From Pectobacterium versatile (lineage in GTDB: Bacteria; Pseudomonadota; Gammaproteobacteria; Enterobacterales; Enterobacteriaceae), in the NCBI RefSeq assembly GCF_020166435.1, contig NZ_JAINZP010000014.1:24267-88266 (forward strand): a stretch of DNA of 64,000 bases, given 5' to 3'. Under the pieces are notes generated by a model. That model was given only the letters and a program-made list of their open reading frames with translations. It searched no databases and was not told the DNA's origin. A program made the position numbers and the translations under genes. Shown here piece by piece: positions 1-8,455 of the stretch. Positions within the stretch are counted from its first letter, which is position 1. The number at the start of each line of letters is the position of its first letter.

Positions 1-2
1 TC

Positions 3-101
3 GCACTAAAGGATTACCCAGCCGGTGTCTGGTTTTTCAATGAGGTTGACAGCCGAGATGGCATCTTTGTTGAGTTAAAGACACGGCCTGAAAAAGAGTG
101 A
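3..101 (+). CDS. 3' end of an unidentified protein gene
   Basis: An open frame enters from the left edge and stops at TGA 99-101. It gives about 32 residues ending in ...[12 protein letters not shown] do not recognise the family, and the start lies outside the window. The fairly balanced codon use and the hairpin just downstream suggest a real gene end. Confidence 0.5.
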   Translation, partial: ALKDYPAGVWFFNEVDSRDGIFVELKTRPEKE

Positions 102-119
102 AGAAGATTATACCAATAT

Positions 120-149
120 GCGGGCATTGTCTGAGTAAACAATGCCCGC
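120..149 (+). terminator. hairpin downstream of the leftmost gene
   Basis: A perfect 11-bp inverted repeat, GCGGGCATTGT and its complement, encloses an 8-nt loop. It starts 18 nt after the stop codon at 101. There is no long T run after it, so it may be an imperfect intrinsic terminator or a transcript-stabilising hairpin. Confidence 0.55.
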
Positions 150-154
150 AGTTA

Positions 155-236
155 TACCCGTCATACTTCAAGCAGCATGTGTGTTGACTTATGTTATTCA
201 CCCCCAGCCACTTAGGTAAGGAAGCTCCCTAGGGGC
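155..236 (+). repeat. left half of an interspersed intergenic repeat, split by IS4
   Basis: The text runs from TACCCGTCATACTTCAAGC through a CCCCCAGCCACTTA segment to CCTAGGGGC. From memory this resembles an intergenic repeat common in Pectobacterium and related genomes, whose other end reads GCAACTCGAATTATTTAGG. That other end occurs at 1703-1722, on the far side of the IS4 copy, so the two parts are read as one repeat cut at its centre. Confidence 0.55.
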
Positions 237-1635
237 TAATGCTGATCAGTTAAGGATCAGCTGAACGATCCAATAGCTGCGTAAGAATCCGGAAATGTTC
301 TTCATTTCCGGATTTTTTTATGCGTATTTCTCAGGCCCTTGATCTCGTTTCCCGTTACGATTCCAGCCGTAACCCGTTGACTTCTCTTGGCGATGTTCTT
401 GACCAGAACTGATTGCACGTTGCCTTGTTGAGTCCGGCACGGTGCACCCTGCACAAACGCCGTCTTCCTCTGGAAATGATGGTCTGGTGCGTTATCGGCA
501 TGGCGCTTGAACGCAAAGAATCGCTTCATCAGATTGTCAATCGACTGGATATCATGTTGTCCAGTAACCGTCCCTTTGTTGCTTCCAGCGCTGTTATCCA
601 GGCCCGCCAGCGACTCGGCAGTGACGCCGTTCGGCGGGTCTTCACGCACACCGCTCACTTGTGGAACAACGCTGTGACGCATCCCCACTGGTGCGGGCTG
701 ACGTTGCTGGCGATGGATGGCGTCGTCTGGCGCACTCAGGAAACACCCGAAAACGATGCAGCCTTCTCGCGGCAGACTTACTGCGGACAATCAGGCCCCT
801 ATCCGCAGATCAAAATGGTCTGTCAGATGGAACTGACAAGTCATCTGATAACCGCAGCAGCCTTCGGTACGATAAAAGACAGCGAATACACTCTGGCTGA
901 GCAACTGATAGACCAGACCGCAGATAACACACTGACGTATTACTCATTAGGGTTGCTGAATGCCTGGGAGCGTGCGGGAGAACACCGACACTGGATGATG
1001 CCGCTTAAGAAAGGTACCCGTTACGAGGTGGTCCGGAAATTGGGGAAAGGTGATATCTGATACGACTGAAAACCACGCCACAATCCCGCAAAAATGGTCG
1101 GAACTGGCTCCAGAAATAACAGCCCGGCTGCTGACGTATACCCGTAAAGGAAAAAGCTACCAGCTATTGACCTCGATGACCGATGGTATGCGCTATCCGG
1201 GGGATGAGATGGCCGATCTTTACAGCCACTGGTGGGAAATCGAGCGTGAAATCAAACAGACAATGCCGTTGAGTAGACTGATACTGAGAAGCAAAAAGCT
1301 GACGCTTGTGGAGCAGGAGCTATGGGGTGTGTTACTGGCGTATAATCTAGTGAGATATCAGATGATTAAAATGGCAAATCACCTGAAAGGTTACTGGCCA
1401 AATCAACTGAGCTTCTCAGGGGCCTGCGGGCTGGTCATGAGAATGTCGATGGTGCTTCAGGGTGCATCGCCGGGTCGGCTCTCGGAGTTAATGCAAGATC
1501 TGGAGAGTCTGGGACAAATGGTGAAATTGCCAATAAGAAGGGAAAGGGTGTTCCCGAGAGTAGTGAAAGAAAGGCCTTATAAATATCGAAAAGCGAAGAA
1601 AAACAGCCAGTCAGTTGCTTAATTGACTGGCATTA
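237..1635 (+). mobile_element. degenerate IS4 element (IS4 family)
   Basis: The left end TAATGCTGATCAGTTAAGGA and right end ACTGGCATTA match the E. coli IS4 ends as remembered. The length of 1399 bp is slightly below the 1426 bp usual for IS4, consistent with small internal deletions. Flanking 11-mers TCCCTAGGGGC (226-236) and CTCCTAGGGGC (1636-1646) agree at 9 of 11 positions, as expected for an aged target duplication of 11-13 bp. The transposase is broken (separate entry), so the copy cannot move by itself. Confidence 0.8.
320..1622 (+). pseudogene. insG: broken IS4 transposase (InsG-like)
   Basis: Compared with the IS4 transposase (442 aa as remembered), the frame opens at ATG 320 but hits TGA at codon 31 (410-412), resumes to 1060, then shifts frame around 1040-1100 and runs to 1622. 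The first catalytic acidic residue is kept in LLAMDGVVWR. The segment that should read TLTLMDKGYYS reads TLTYYS, so the second catalytic Asp is deleted. The Y-(2)-R-(3)-E-(6)-K signature is damaged: Arg is Trp, and the Glu-Lys spacing is shortened by three residues. The C-terminus (RVVKERP...SQSVA) is well preserved. It is a non-functional remnant. Confidence 0.85.
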
Positions 1636-1728
1636 CTCCTAGGGGCGCATCACCAGGTAAATAAATGCGCCTCTTAAAGGGTCAAAACGCTAACGTTTCG
1701 TCCTGCAACTCGAATTATTTAGGATGTA
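1636..1728 (+). repeat. right half of the interspersed repeat split by IS4
   Basis: After the IS4 right end the sequence continues with CTCCTAGGGGC and ends in CTGCAACTCGAATTATTTAG plus GATGTA. The outer end forms an imperfect inverted match with TACCCGTCATACTTCAAGC at 155. This part also fills the gap up to the chemoreceptor stop codon. Confidence 0.5.
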
Positions 1729-1743
1729 TTTGGGCATCCACTA

Positions 1744-3465
1744 TTAGAACGTTTCCCAGTTACCGTTTTCTGTGTTGGATTGGTGGGGAAGGGTGAGTGA
1801 TGAACGGTCCCTGGCAGCCAATGCATTTGGCTGGGCCGGTGCGGAATGACCGCTTGATAAATGGCTGGATAGCTTAAACGTTGCAACCGTACGGGTAAGC
1901 AATGCTGCTTGCTCTTCTAGCGATGCCGCGGCAGCACTGGCTTCTTGAACGAGCGAAGCATTCTGCTGTGTCACGCTGTCCATTTCAGATATCGCCTGAC
2001 CGACCTGAGTAATTCCCCGGCTTTGTTCGTCAGAGGCAGAAGCAATCTCACCCATAATGTCGGTGACGTTAGTGACGGCATCGACGATCTCTTTCATGGT
2101 TTGGCCTGCATTATCAACCAGAACAGAGCCACTGCTGACCAGATTTACCGATTCAGAAATTAGCGTTTCTATCTCTTTTGCGGCTTGTGCACTGCGCTGT
2201 GCGAGGCTGCGAACTTCACTTGCTACGACAGCAAAGCCGCGACCTTGCTCTCCCGCTCTGGCTGCTTCAACCGCTGCATTTAGTGCGAGAATATTTGTTT
2301 GGAAAGCAATACTGTTAATAACGCTGGTAATCTCAGATATTTTCTTTGAGCTACCTGAAATACTGTTCATCGTGTCCACAACGTTTGCAACGATCTCACC
2401 GCCTTGCTTGGCCTTTCCTGAGGCATTTGCCGCGAGCTGGCTGGCATGGTGCGCATTTTCTGAGTTTTGCTTCACTGTTGCGGTTAATTGCTCCATGCTT
2501 GCCGCGGTTTGTTCAAGCGCTGCGGCTTGTTGTTCGGTTCGCGAGGAAAGGTCGGTGTTACCGGATGAAATCTCCGTCGAACCTTGATAAATAGAGTCTG
2601 CGCTTTCCCGCACAGTAGTGACTGTATTGACCAGAGAAGACTGCATTTGTTGAATGTTGCTGGCTAGTGTGCCAATTTCATTCCTGCCATAACGATCTGA
2701 CATTTGAGTCAAATCACCCTGCGCAATACGCTGAATTCTCAGGACCAACTGATTTATTGGTTTGATGAGGATCCCTCGCAGCAGGAAGAATGTCAGAAGC
2801 GTTAAAATGGTGGCCAGCGCAAAGCTTCCTCCCATTAAGGAATAGCCGAGCAGCGCATTTGTATGCGCTGTTTCGTTTAATTCTTTAGCTCTTTGTGTGC
2901 GGTAGGCGACGGCCTCGAGCAAAAATTTATTATACGCCAAATCTAAAACCCGGGTTTCTTCGGATTCGAGGGTGATGACCTCTTCAAACAACCCTTGCTT
3001 TGCTGCAGTCAGCATCAGCATAAGGCCTTGACTGACGTAAGCGTCATAGGATTTGCGCAGATCTCCGTCCAACGCCATATCCTGAGGTGTTTTAACCGGA
3101 CGCTCTTCATAGATGAGGAATGCTTTTTTTGACTGATCCAGACGCTGTTCAGCCTGTTTCAGGTTGTCATTGAAAACCTGAGAGTCGCCAATACGTGCGG
3201 CGGCAGCGGCCTGGATTAGTAACAGACGTGCGGTGCGAAGGTGGTTGGAACTGTTCGAAATCCCCATTCGGGTATCGATTTCTTGTGTTACATCATCTAA
3301 TGATTGGTTGCTGCTTTGTAAAAAGTAGCTGGATGTGCCGATAGATGCTGCAAATAACAGCATGATACCACCCAGAATAATAACGAATAAGGGAACTAGC
3401 CGTAAATTGCTCAGCATGCCGGTCTCGACGTGCTTCTCAGACCTTGAAGTTATTTTCATATCCAT
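1744..3465 (-). CDS. methyl-accepting chemotaxis protein with CheR-tether
   Basis: This is an inner-membrane chemoreceptor of 573 aa. A first transmembrane helix (about residues 22-48) is followed by a periplasmic four-helix-type sensor domain (about 50-200), a second transmembrane helix (about 205-230), a HAMP domain, and the cytoplasmic signalling domain with the conserved tip [20 protein letters not shown]. The C-terminus is NWETF, the pentapeptide that tethers CheR and CheB in Tar/Tsr-type receptors. The sensor domain lacks an obvious Tsr-like ligand triad, so the ligand cannot be named. Two starts, ATG 3465 and ATG 3459, are both possible because the GAG-type ribosome site is weak. It is transcribed alone from a sigma28 promoter at 3579-3605, which places it in the late flagellar regulon. 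Confidence 0.93.
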   Translation of the reverse strand: MDMKITSRSEKHVETGMLSNLRLVPLFVIILGGIMLLFAASIGTSSYFLQSSNQSLDDVTQEIDTRMGISNSSNHLRTARLLLIQAAAAARIGDSQVFNDNLKQAEQRLDQSKKAFLIYEERPVKTPQDMALDGDLRKSYDAYVSQGLMLMLTAAKQGLFEEVITLESEETRVLDLAYNKFLLEAVAYRTQRAKELNETAHTNALLGYSLMGGSFALATILTLLTFFLLRGILIKPINQLVLRIQRIAQGDLTQMSDRYGRNEIGTLASNIQQMQSSLVNTVTTVRESADSIYQGSTEISSGNTDLSSRTEQQAAALEQTAASMEQLTATVKQNSENAHHASQLAANASGKAKQGGEIVANVVDTMNSISGSSKKISEITSVINSIAFQTNILALNAAVEAARAGEQGRGFAVVASEVRSLAQRSAQAAKEIETLISESVNLVSSGSVLVDNAGQTMKEIVDAVTNVTDIMGEIASASDEQSRGITQVGQAISEMDSVTQQNASLVQEASAAAASLEEQAALLTRTVATFKLSSHLSSGHSAPAQPNALAARDRSSLTLPHQSNTENGNWETF

Positions 3466-3578
3466 TCGCTCATTCTCAGGAAATTATGATTTACTATGCC
3501 ACTGGTAGCGGCATTGGCATTGAGGTTTTAGTGTCTACATTAATGACAATCCATTAGTTAAACAACCAATGTAAAAGG

Positions 3579-3605
3579 TAATCGGCATATATTGAGAAAC
3601 CTTAA
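3579..3605 (-). promoter_or_regulatory. sigma28 (FliA) promoter of the chemoreceptor gene
   Basis: On the minus strand it reads TTAAGGTT-N11-GCCGATTA, against the consensus TAAAGTTT-N11-GCCGATAA. The -35 matches 6/8 and the -10 matches 7/8, with the exact 11-bp spacer. It predicts a leader of roughly 105 nt before ATG 3465. Confidence 0.8.
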
Positions 3606-3746
3606 TAAAATTCGATGCGATCCCGATCACGTTTTTAACTCTTTAAAAAGAAAAGAGAAATACGTGATGCGAAATCATACAGATTGATAATGAAAAATAA
3701 AGAGAGTCTGCGTCCTAACTTTATTTGTCTGAGGTTCAACGCTATT

Positions 3747-4703
3747 ATGGCAAATCTATCTTCGGAGGAATCTTTCTTGGAAAAGCGCCCGCATTTTTTT
3801 TCTGATAAAAAAGTTGTTTTTTTTATCGCCACATTATGCTGTTTGCTCTGGGGAAGTGCTTATCCAGCAATTAAAAATGGCTATGAGCTGTTTCACATTG
3901 CAGATAATGATATTCCTGGAAAACTCGTTTTTGCAGGCTATCGGTTCGTGTTCGCTGGGTTGTTGCTCTTAATGCTTGCTGTGTTAAGAGGACACTCCAT
4001 CGGGAGCTTTCAACGTGGGCAGTTAGTTCAGTTGACTACACTGGGAATATTCCAGACATCGCTGCAGTATGTTTTTTTCTATATCGGTCTGGCTTATACC
4101 ACTGGCGTTAAAGGTTCGATAATGAATGCAACCAGTACTTTTTTCAGCGTACTACTAGCTCATTATCTATACCAAAATGATAAATTAAATATCAATAAAC
4201 TCATTGGTTGTATATTAGGTTTCGTCGGCGTGATGGTCGTTAATATTAACAGTAACGGAATGAACATTGGTTTTACGTTGCTAGGTGATGGATTCGTTGT
4301 TATTGCCGCATTTATTTTGTCTGCATCTACTATATATGGTAAGCGGATATCACAAACGATGGATCCAACCGTTATGACAGGTTATCAACTGGCTATTGGC
4401 GGGATTATTTTAACCATATCAGGATACTGTACCGGCGGGACACTCATCATACCTGATTGGAAAGCTGTGCTGATGCTAGGCTACCTTATTTTGCTTTCTT
4501 CAGTCGCTTTTTCATTATGGAGCCAATTGCTGAAATATAATCGGATCGGTATGGTTGCGCCATTTAACTTCCTCATCCCAGTATCTGGCACACTGCTGTC
4601 AGCGCTGTTTCTTAATGAAAGCATCCTGGAGTGGAAATATTTCTTTGCACTCGTCTTGGTATGCGCAGGTATTTGGCTAGTTAATCGGGTCGTTAAGATG
4701 TAA
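3747..4703 (+). CDS. EamA/DMT-family transporter
   Basis: This inner-membrane permease belongs to the drug/metabolite transporter superfamily. About ten hydrophobic helices are arranged as two EamA repeats; the first begins at VVFFIATLCCLLWGSAYPAIK, with the WG.AYP signature typical of the family. Homologues export amino acids or metabolites; the substrate cannot be told from sequence. The open frame extends upstream to ATG 3684 (339 aa), but ATG 3747 has a GAGG site 12 nt ahead and gives the short cytoplasmic N-terminus usual for the family. It is divergent from the chemoreceptor and shows no functional link to motility. The region is A+T-rich. Confidence 0.8.
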   Translation: MANLSSEESFLEKRPHFFSDKKVVFFIATLCCLLWGSAYPAIKNGYELFHIADNDIPGKLVFAGYRFVFAGLLLLMLAVLRGHSIGSFQRGQLVQLTTLGIFQTSLQYVFFYIGLAYTTGVKGSIMNATSTFFSVLLAHYLYQNDKLNINKLIGCILGFVGVMVVNINSNGMNIGFTLLGDGFVVIAAFILSASTIYGKRISQTMDPTVMTGYQLAIGGIILTISGYCTGGTLIIPDWKAVLMLGYLILLSSVAFSLWSQLLKYNRIGMVAPFNFLIPVSGTLLSALFLNESILEWKYFFALVLVCAGIWLVNRVVKM

Positions 4704-5421
4704 TCCGTAAATGCTTATAACTTCATGTTTCTGCGGTTACAATTAATCTTGGTAGCTCTCTAATTCTTTTAATATCAATGCAATAATTTCTTATCTGCCC
4801 ACTTCTGCGCTGTGTTGCTGTGGTAACGGCGGCCTATCAAAAGGTAGATGAATTTTTCTTCAGAATATATGGATAAGCGTTTTTTGGTAAAAAGTGTAAA
4901 TTTTTCGTGAAAGGTATAGACTTACATAGTGGGATTTTTTTGTAACGGTTTTTTGTATATCTATCATTTACATAGCAATCGAATTGTTTCTTTTTTATTA
5001 TTTTCAATGCTCTTTTTGTAATGTTTTATGCGTCTTTTGGGTGTGAAAGTGATCTGACCAGACAGGGTTTGGCTCATAATACTTTCATTTATGTGATCCA
5101 TGTCACATAATGACTAAAATTATTCTTCGGCTGCGTTGTATGTGCTACGGATTAGGCGGTACAGTTGCGCTGTTTTAGGATTAATCCTATGCTTTGGTAG
5201 GGGAAGAGTCTTCAGGGTAGGACTAGAAAGCAACGGATGAACGGATTCGCAGCGTGATGCGTAAGTTGGCAAGTAACGATTGCCTGAATAATAAAAGTAG
5301 TAACTCGCAGTATCTGGCACCGATAGTTTTTTATGCCATCAATGGAGAGTGATTTTCGAACTGGGCGATATGGTCTATCACCTAACTTATGTTTTAAACA
5401 TAGCCTGTCGGGATGGGAAAT
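4704..5421 (+). promoter_or_regulatory. long A+T-rich flhDC upstream region and leader
   Basis: A 718-bp stretch with no convincing gene separates the transporter from flhD. It is A+T-rich up to about 5110 and contains a near-perfect CRP site at 5092-5107. In E. coli and relatives this region integrates CRP, H-NS, RcsB, LrhA and other inputs and carries a leader of about 200 nt. By analogy with CRP placement near -70, transcription would start around 5165-5180, giving a leader of about 250 nt. I could not fix the -10 and -35 boxes by eye. Confidence 0.6.
5092..5107 (+). promoter_or_regulatory. CRP-cAMP binding site upstream of flhDC
   Basis: TGTGA-TCCATG-TCACA is a perfect match to the symmetric CRP core TGTGA-N6-TCACA. 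It lies 315 bp before the flhD start. CRP activation of flhDC is established in enteric bacteria, so catabolite control of motility is expected here. Confidence 0.85.
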
Positions 5422-5772
5422 ATGGGTACCTCTGAATTACTCAAACACATTTATGACATTAATCTGTCTTATTTGTTACTGGCACAACGGTTAATTAATG
5501 ATGAAAAAGCTTCTGCGATGTTTCGTCTGGGAATCAATGACGAGATGGCAGATATTTTGATGCAACTGACTTTACCGCAGATGGTGAAATTGGCAGAAAC
5601 TAACCAACTCATATGCCATTTCCGCTTTAATGATCACAATACAATCAAAGTCTTGACTCAGGAATCACGTGTGGATGATTTACAGCAAATTCATACGGGG
5701 ATTTTGTTGTCGAGTAACTTATTACAACAGTTAACTTCGAAAGAAGAAAACTTGCCTAAGAAAAGGGCATAA
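5422..5772 (+). CDS. flhD: flagellar master regulator FlhD
   Basis: FlhD forms the FlhD4C2 complex with FlhC and activates class 2 flagellar promoters. The sequence [21 protein letters not shown] and the end [10 protein letters not shown]...KKRA align along the whole of E. coli FlhD. An in-frame ATG at 5413 adds three residues. ATG 5422 gives 116 aa, the same as E. coli, and puts MGTSELL where E. coli has MHTSELL, so it is preferred. GGGA sequences lie 4-9 nt upstream. flhC follows after 3 nt, so the two are translated from one message. Confidence 0.97.
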   Translation: MGTSELLKHIYDINLSYLLLAQRLINDEKASAMFRLGINDEMADILMQLTLPQMVKLAETNQLICHFRFNDHNTIKVLTQESRVDDLQQIHTGILLSSNLLQQLTSKEENLPKKRA

Positions 5773-5775
5773 GTA

Positions 5776-6354
5776 ATGGCGGAGAAAAGTATTGTTCAGG
5801 AAGCGAAGGACATCCAATTGGCGATGGAGCTCATTTCTCTCGGTGCTCGTTTACAGATGCTGGAAAGTGAAACTCAGTTAAGCCGCGGACGTTTGATTAA
5901 ACTGTACAAAGAACTTAGAGGAAGTCCGCCGCCAAAGGGAATGCTACCTTTTTCAACGGATTGGTTTATGACCTGGGAACAGAATATTCATTCATCAATG
6001 TTCTACAACGCCTATAGCTTTTTAATCAAGAATGGCCAATGCAGCGGTGTTGAAGCTGTTATTAAATCTTATCGACTTTACCTGGAACAGTGTGCGCCAC
6101 AGAGCGATTCTCCACTGCTGGCATTGACGCGGGCTTGGACATTAGTCCGGTTTGTTGACAGCGGTATGCTGCAACTGTCGTCCTGTAATTGCTGCAAAGG
6201 GATGTTCATTACTCACGCTCATCAACCTAAAAACAGTTTTGTTTGTAGTTTGTGCCAACCCCCTTCCAGAGCGGTAAAAAGGCGTAAACTTTCGCAAAAT
6301 CTTGCCGATATAATACCTCAACTGCTGGATGAACAGGTAAAACACGCAGTCTGA
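5776..6354 (+). CDS. flhC: flagellar master regulator FlhC
   Basis: This is the DNA-binding partner of FlhD, 192 aa, equal to the E. coli length. The zinc-binding cysteines are present as CNCC and, 16 residues on, CSLC, separated by a segment with [11 protein letters not shown]. FlhC carries most sequence recognition in FlhD4C2. Four candidate target boxes in this window (flhB, flgA/flgB, fliL, fliE/fliF) match its AATGGC/AAATAGC half-site to varying degrees. Confidence 0.97.
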   Translation: MAEKSIVQEAKDIQLAMELISLGARLQMLESETQLSRGRLIKLYKELRGSPPPKGMLPFSTDWFMTWEQNIHSSMFYNAYSFLIKNGQCSGVEAVIKSYRLYLEQCAPQSDSPLLALTRAWTLVRFVDSGMLQLSSCNCCKGMFITHAHQPKNSFVCSLCQPPSRAVKRRKLSQNLADIIPQLLDEQVKHAV

Positions 6355-6371
6355 GCCTGTAGCGATTTGTG

Positions 6372-6408
6372 AATCTATCACTGTTGGTTTTGAAGGCGGT
6401 GATAGATT
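6372..6408 (+). terminator. hairpin between flhC and motA
   Basis: A perfect 10-bp inverted repeat, AATCTATCAC and its complement GTGATAGATT, has a 17-nt loop and is followed by TCTTCC. It lies 18 nt after flhC. It could terminate the flhDC message or attenuate read-through into motA; the weak T tract favours partial termination. Confidence 0.5.
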
Positions 6409-6488
6409 TCTTCCTCAAGAACGTCCTGGCTACAGCTCCGCAGTTTTATCTCGCTTTCCGCCCACCTTTTTTATTATAAGGATTTCTT

Positions 6489-7376
6489 GTGCTGGTTATA
6501 TTGGGTTATATCGTAATTGTGGCCTCGATACTCGGCGGTTATCTCATGGTCGGTGGGGCCTTGGGGGCGCTTTATCAACCTTCGGAGCTACTGATTATCG
6601 GCGGCGCTGCGTTAGGTGCTTTCATCGTTGGTAACAACGGAAAGGCGATAAAAGCAACACTACGTGCGTTACCTCTTTTGGTCAAAGGTTCCAAATACAA
6701 TAAAGCATTGTATATGGATCTTATGGCTTTGCTCTTTCGTGTGATGGCCAAATCCCGTCAGCAAGGCATGCTTTCCCTAGAGTTTGATATTGATAATCCT
6801 CGTGAAAGTGAAATCTTCTCAAGCTATCCGAATATTATTGCGGATAACAATGTTGTTGAATTTATCACCGACTATTTGCGTTTGATGGTCAGCGGCAACA
6901 TGAATGCGTTTGAGATTGAAACGCTGATGGATGAAGAGATTGAAACGGTTGAGCATGAAAGTGAAGTGCCTGCATCCAGCTTAACGATGATGGGAGATGG
7001 CCTCCCCGCATTTGGTATCGTCGCTGCAGTTATGGGGGTTGTTCACTCATTGGCCTATGTTGACCGGCCTGCCGCTGAGTTGGGGATGATGATCGCCCAC
7101 GCCATGGTGGGAACCTTCTTGGGCATCCTACTCGCTTACGGTTTTGTATCTCCACTTGCTGCGTTACTGCGTCAGAAAAATGCAGAAAAAATCAAAGTAT
7201 TGCAGTGCATTAAAGTCACGTTACTGTCGAGCCTTAATGGCTATGCTCCACAAATTGCCGTTGAATTTGGGCGTAAAACGCTGTACTCAACGGAGCGTCC
7301 TTCCTTTACCGAATTGGAAGAACATATTCGTCGTGTGAAATCGCCGACTCAGCAAGCGTCGGACAGTAACGCATGA
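6489..7376 (+). CDS. motA: flagellar motor stator protein MotA
   Basis: MotA is the proton-channel stator subunit that contacts the rotor protein FliG. It has 295 aa, the E. coli length. Four transmembrane helices are seen: two near the N-terminus ([18 protein letters not shown]) and two after residue 165 ([13 protein letters not shown] and the segment with [12 protein letters not shown]). The cytoplasmic loop between them carries charged residues for rotor contact. The start is GTG at 6489 with AAGGA seven nucleotides ahead. The stop overlaps the motB start by 4 nt (ATGA), so translation is coupled. Confidence 0.97.
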   Translation: MLVILGYIVIVASILGGYLMVGGALGALYQPSELLIIGGAALGAFIVGNNGKAIKATLRALPLLVKGSKYNKALYMDLMALLFRVMAKSRQQGMLSLEFDIDNPRESEIFSSYPNIIADNNVVEFITDYLRLMVSGNMNAFEIETLMDEEIETVEHESEVPASSLTMMGDGLPAFGIVAAVMGVVHSLAYVDRPAAELGMMIAHAMVGTFLGILLAYGFVSPLAALLRQKNAEKIKVLQCIKVTLLSSLNGYAPQIAVEFGRKTLYSTERPSFTELEEHIRRVKSPTQQASDSNA

Positions 7377-8428
7377 AACATCAGCATCCCATTATTCGCA
7401 AAAAGCGTAAGTCTGGACATGGAGGCCACCATGGTGGCTCCTGGAAGATTGCCTACGCTGACTTTATGACAGCAATGATGGCATTGTTTCTGGTAATGTG
7501 GCTTATCGCAATTTCTACGCCAATGCAGCTGGCGCAAATAGCAGAGTATTTTCGTACCCCGTTAAAGGTTGCGTTAACTTCAGGCTCTAAATCAAGCGAC
7601 AGTTCCAGTCCAATCCCTGGTGGGGGGAATGATCCCACTCAGCAAGATGGTGAAGTGAAAAAGGCCATCAAAACGGATAGCGTGGAAAAGAAGTTGGATG
7701 AGATTCGACTCAATAGATTGCGCGAGCGCTTGGATCAGTTAATTGAGGCCGACCCTAGATTACGTGCACTCCGCCCGCATCTTTTAATCGAAATGATTGA
7801 GGAAGGATTACGAATCCAAATCATCGATAGCCAAAACCGTCCAATGTTTAAAACCGGTAGCGCACAGGTTGAGCCTTATATGCGAGATATCCTGCGTGCT
7901 ATAGCCCCCATTCTGAATGATTTTCCCAATAAGTTGAGTATCTCAGGCCATACTGATGACGTTCAGTATACGACTGGGGAACGCGGTTATAGTAACTGGG
8001 AATTGTCCGCAGATCGTGCCAATGCATCACGTCGAGAGCTTATTTTTGGGGGCTTGTCTGATGGAAAAGTTTTGCGCGTCGTCGGTATGGCTGCGACAAT
8101 GAATCTAAAACAAGCGACAAGTGGGAATGATGCGATTAATCGGCGTATCAGTTTGCTGGTATTGAGCAGACAAGCTCAAAAGGATATTGAAGAAGAAAAT
8201 GCAGAAAGCTCTGCTGTAAATATAGACAAGGTGGAAAATTTACAAAATATGGAGTTGGATAAGCCTAAACCTACCACTCCTGCTGCCGAAAATAGTGATA
8301 ACAACAATACGAGTGGAAGTGGTGGGGCATCGCCACAACCAACTAATGGAGTTCCTGCTCCAGAGCGTCAGCAGCCAACCACTGCGTTGCCTGCTGCGCC
8401 CGATAGCCAGGCGACGCCTTCTCAATAA
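7373..8428 (+). CDS. motB: flagellar motor stator protein MotB
   Basis: MotB forms the proton channel with MotA and anchors it to peptidoglycan. A basic N-terminus leads into one transmembrane helix ([20 protein letters not shown]). The proton-carrying Asp is residue 30, equivalent to E. coli Asp32. The C-terminal OmpA-like peptidoglycan-binding domain contains [12 protein letters not shown] and NRRISLLVL. At 351 aa it exceeds the E. coli protein (308) because of a low-complexity Pro/Ser/Thr/Asn-rich tail after about residue 285. Its start overlaps motA. Confidence 0.97.
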   Translation: MKHQHPIIRKKRKSGHGGHHGGSWKIAYADFMTAMMALFLVMWLIAISTPMQLAQIAEYFRTPLKVALTSGSKSSDSSSPIPGGGNDPTQQDGEVKKAIKTDSVEKKLDEIRLNRLRERLDQLIEADPRLRALRPHLLIEMIEEGLRIQIIDSQNRPMFKTGSAQVEPYMRDILRAIAPILNDFPNKLSISGHTDDVQYTTGERGYSNWELSADRANASRRELIFGGLSDGKVLRVVGMAATMNLKQATSGNDAINRRISLLVLSRQAQKDIEEENAESSAVNIDKVENLQNMELDKPKPTTPAAENSDNNNTSGSGGASPQPTNGVPAPERQQPTTALPAAPDSQATPSQ

Positions 8429-8455
8429 GCCGCGATTCACAGCAGAGGTGACCAC

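Noticed and set aside
302..790. 162-codon open frame on the minus strand
   Set aside because: It lies antisense to the IS4 transposase reading, has no recognised family, and the sense strand clearly encodes the IS4 protein.
5042..5057. Second CRP-like site upstream of flhDC (TGTGA-N6-TCTGA)
   Set aside because: The right half matches only 3 of 5 bases; kept only as a weak possibility beside the perfect core at 5092.
5120..5320. 66-codon minus-strand frame in the flhDC leader
   Set aside because: It lies in the expected control region and has no family resemblance or ribosome site.
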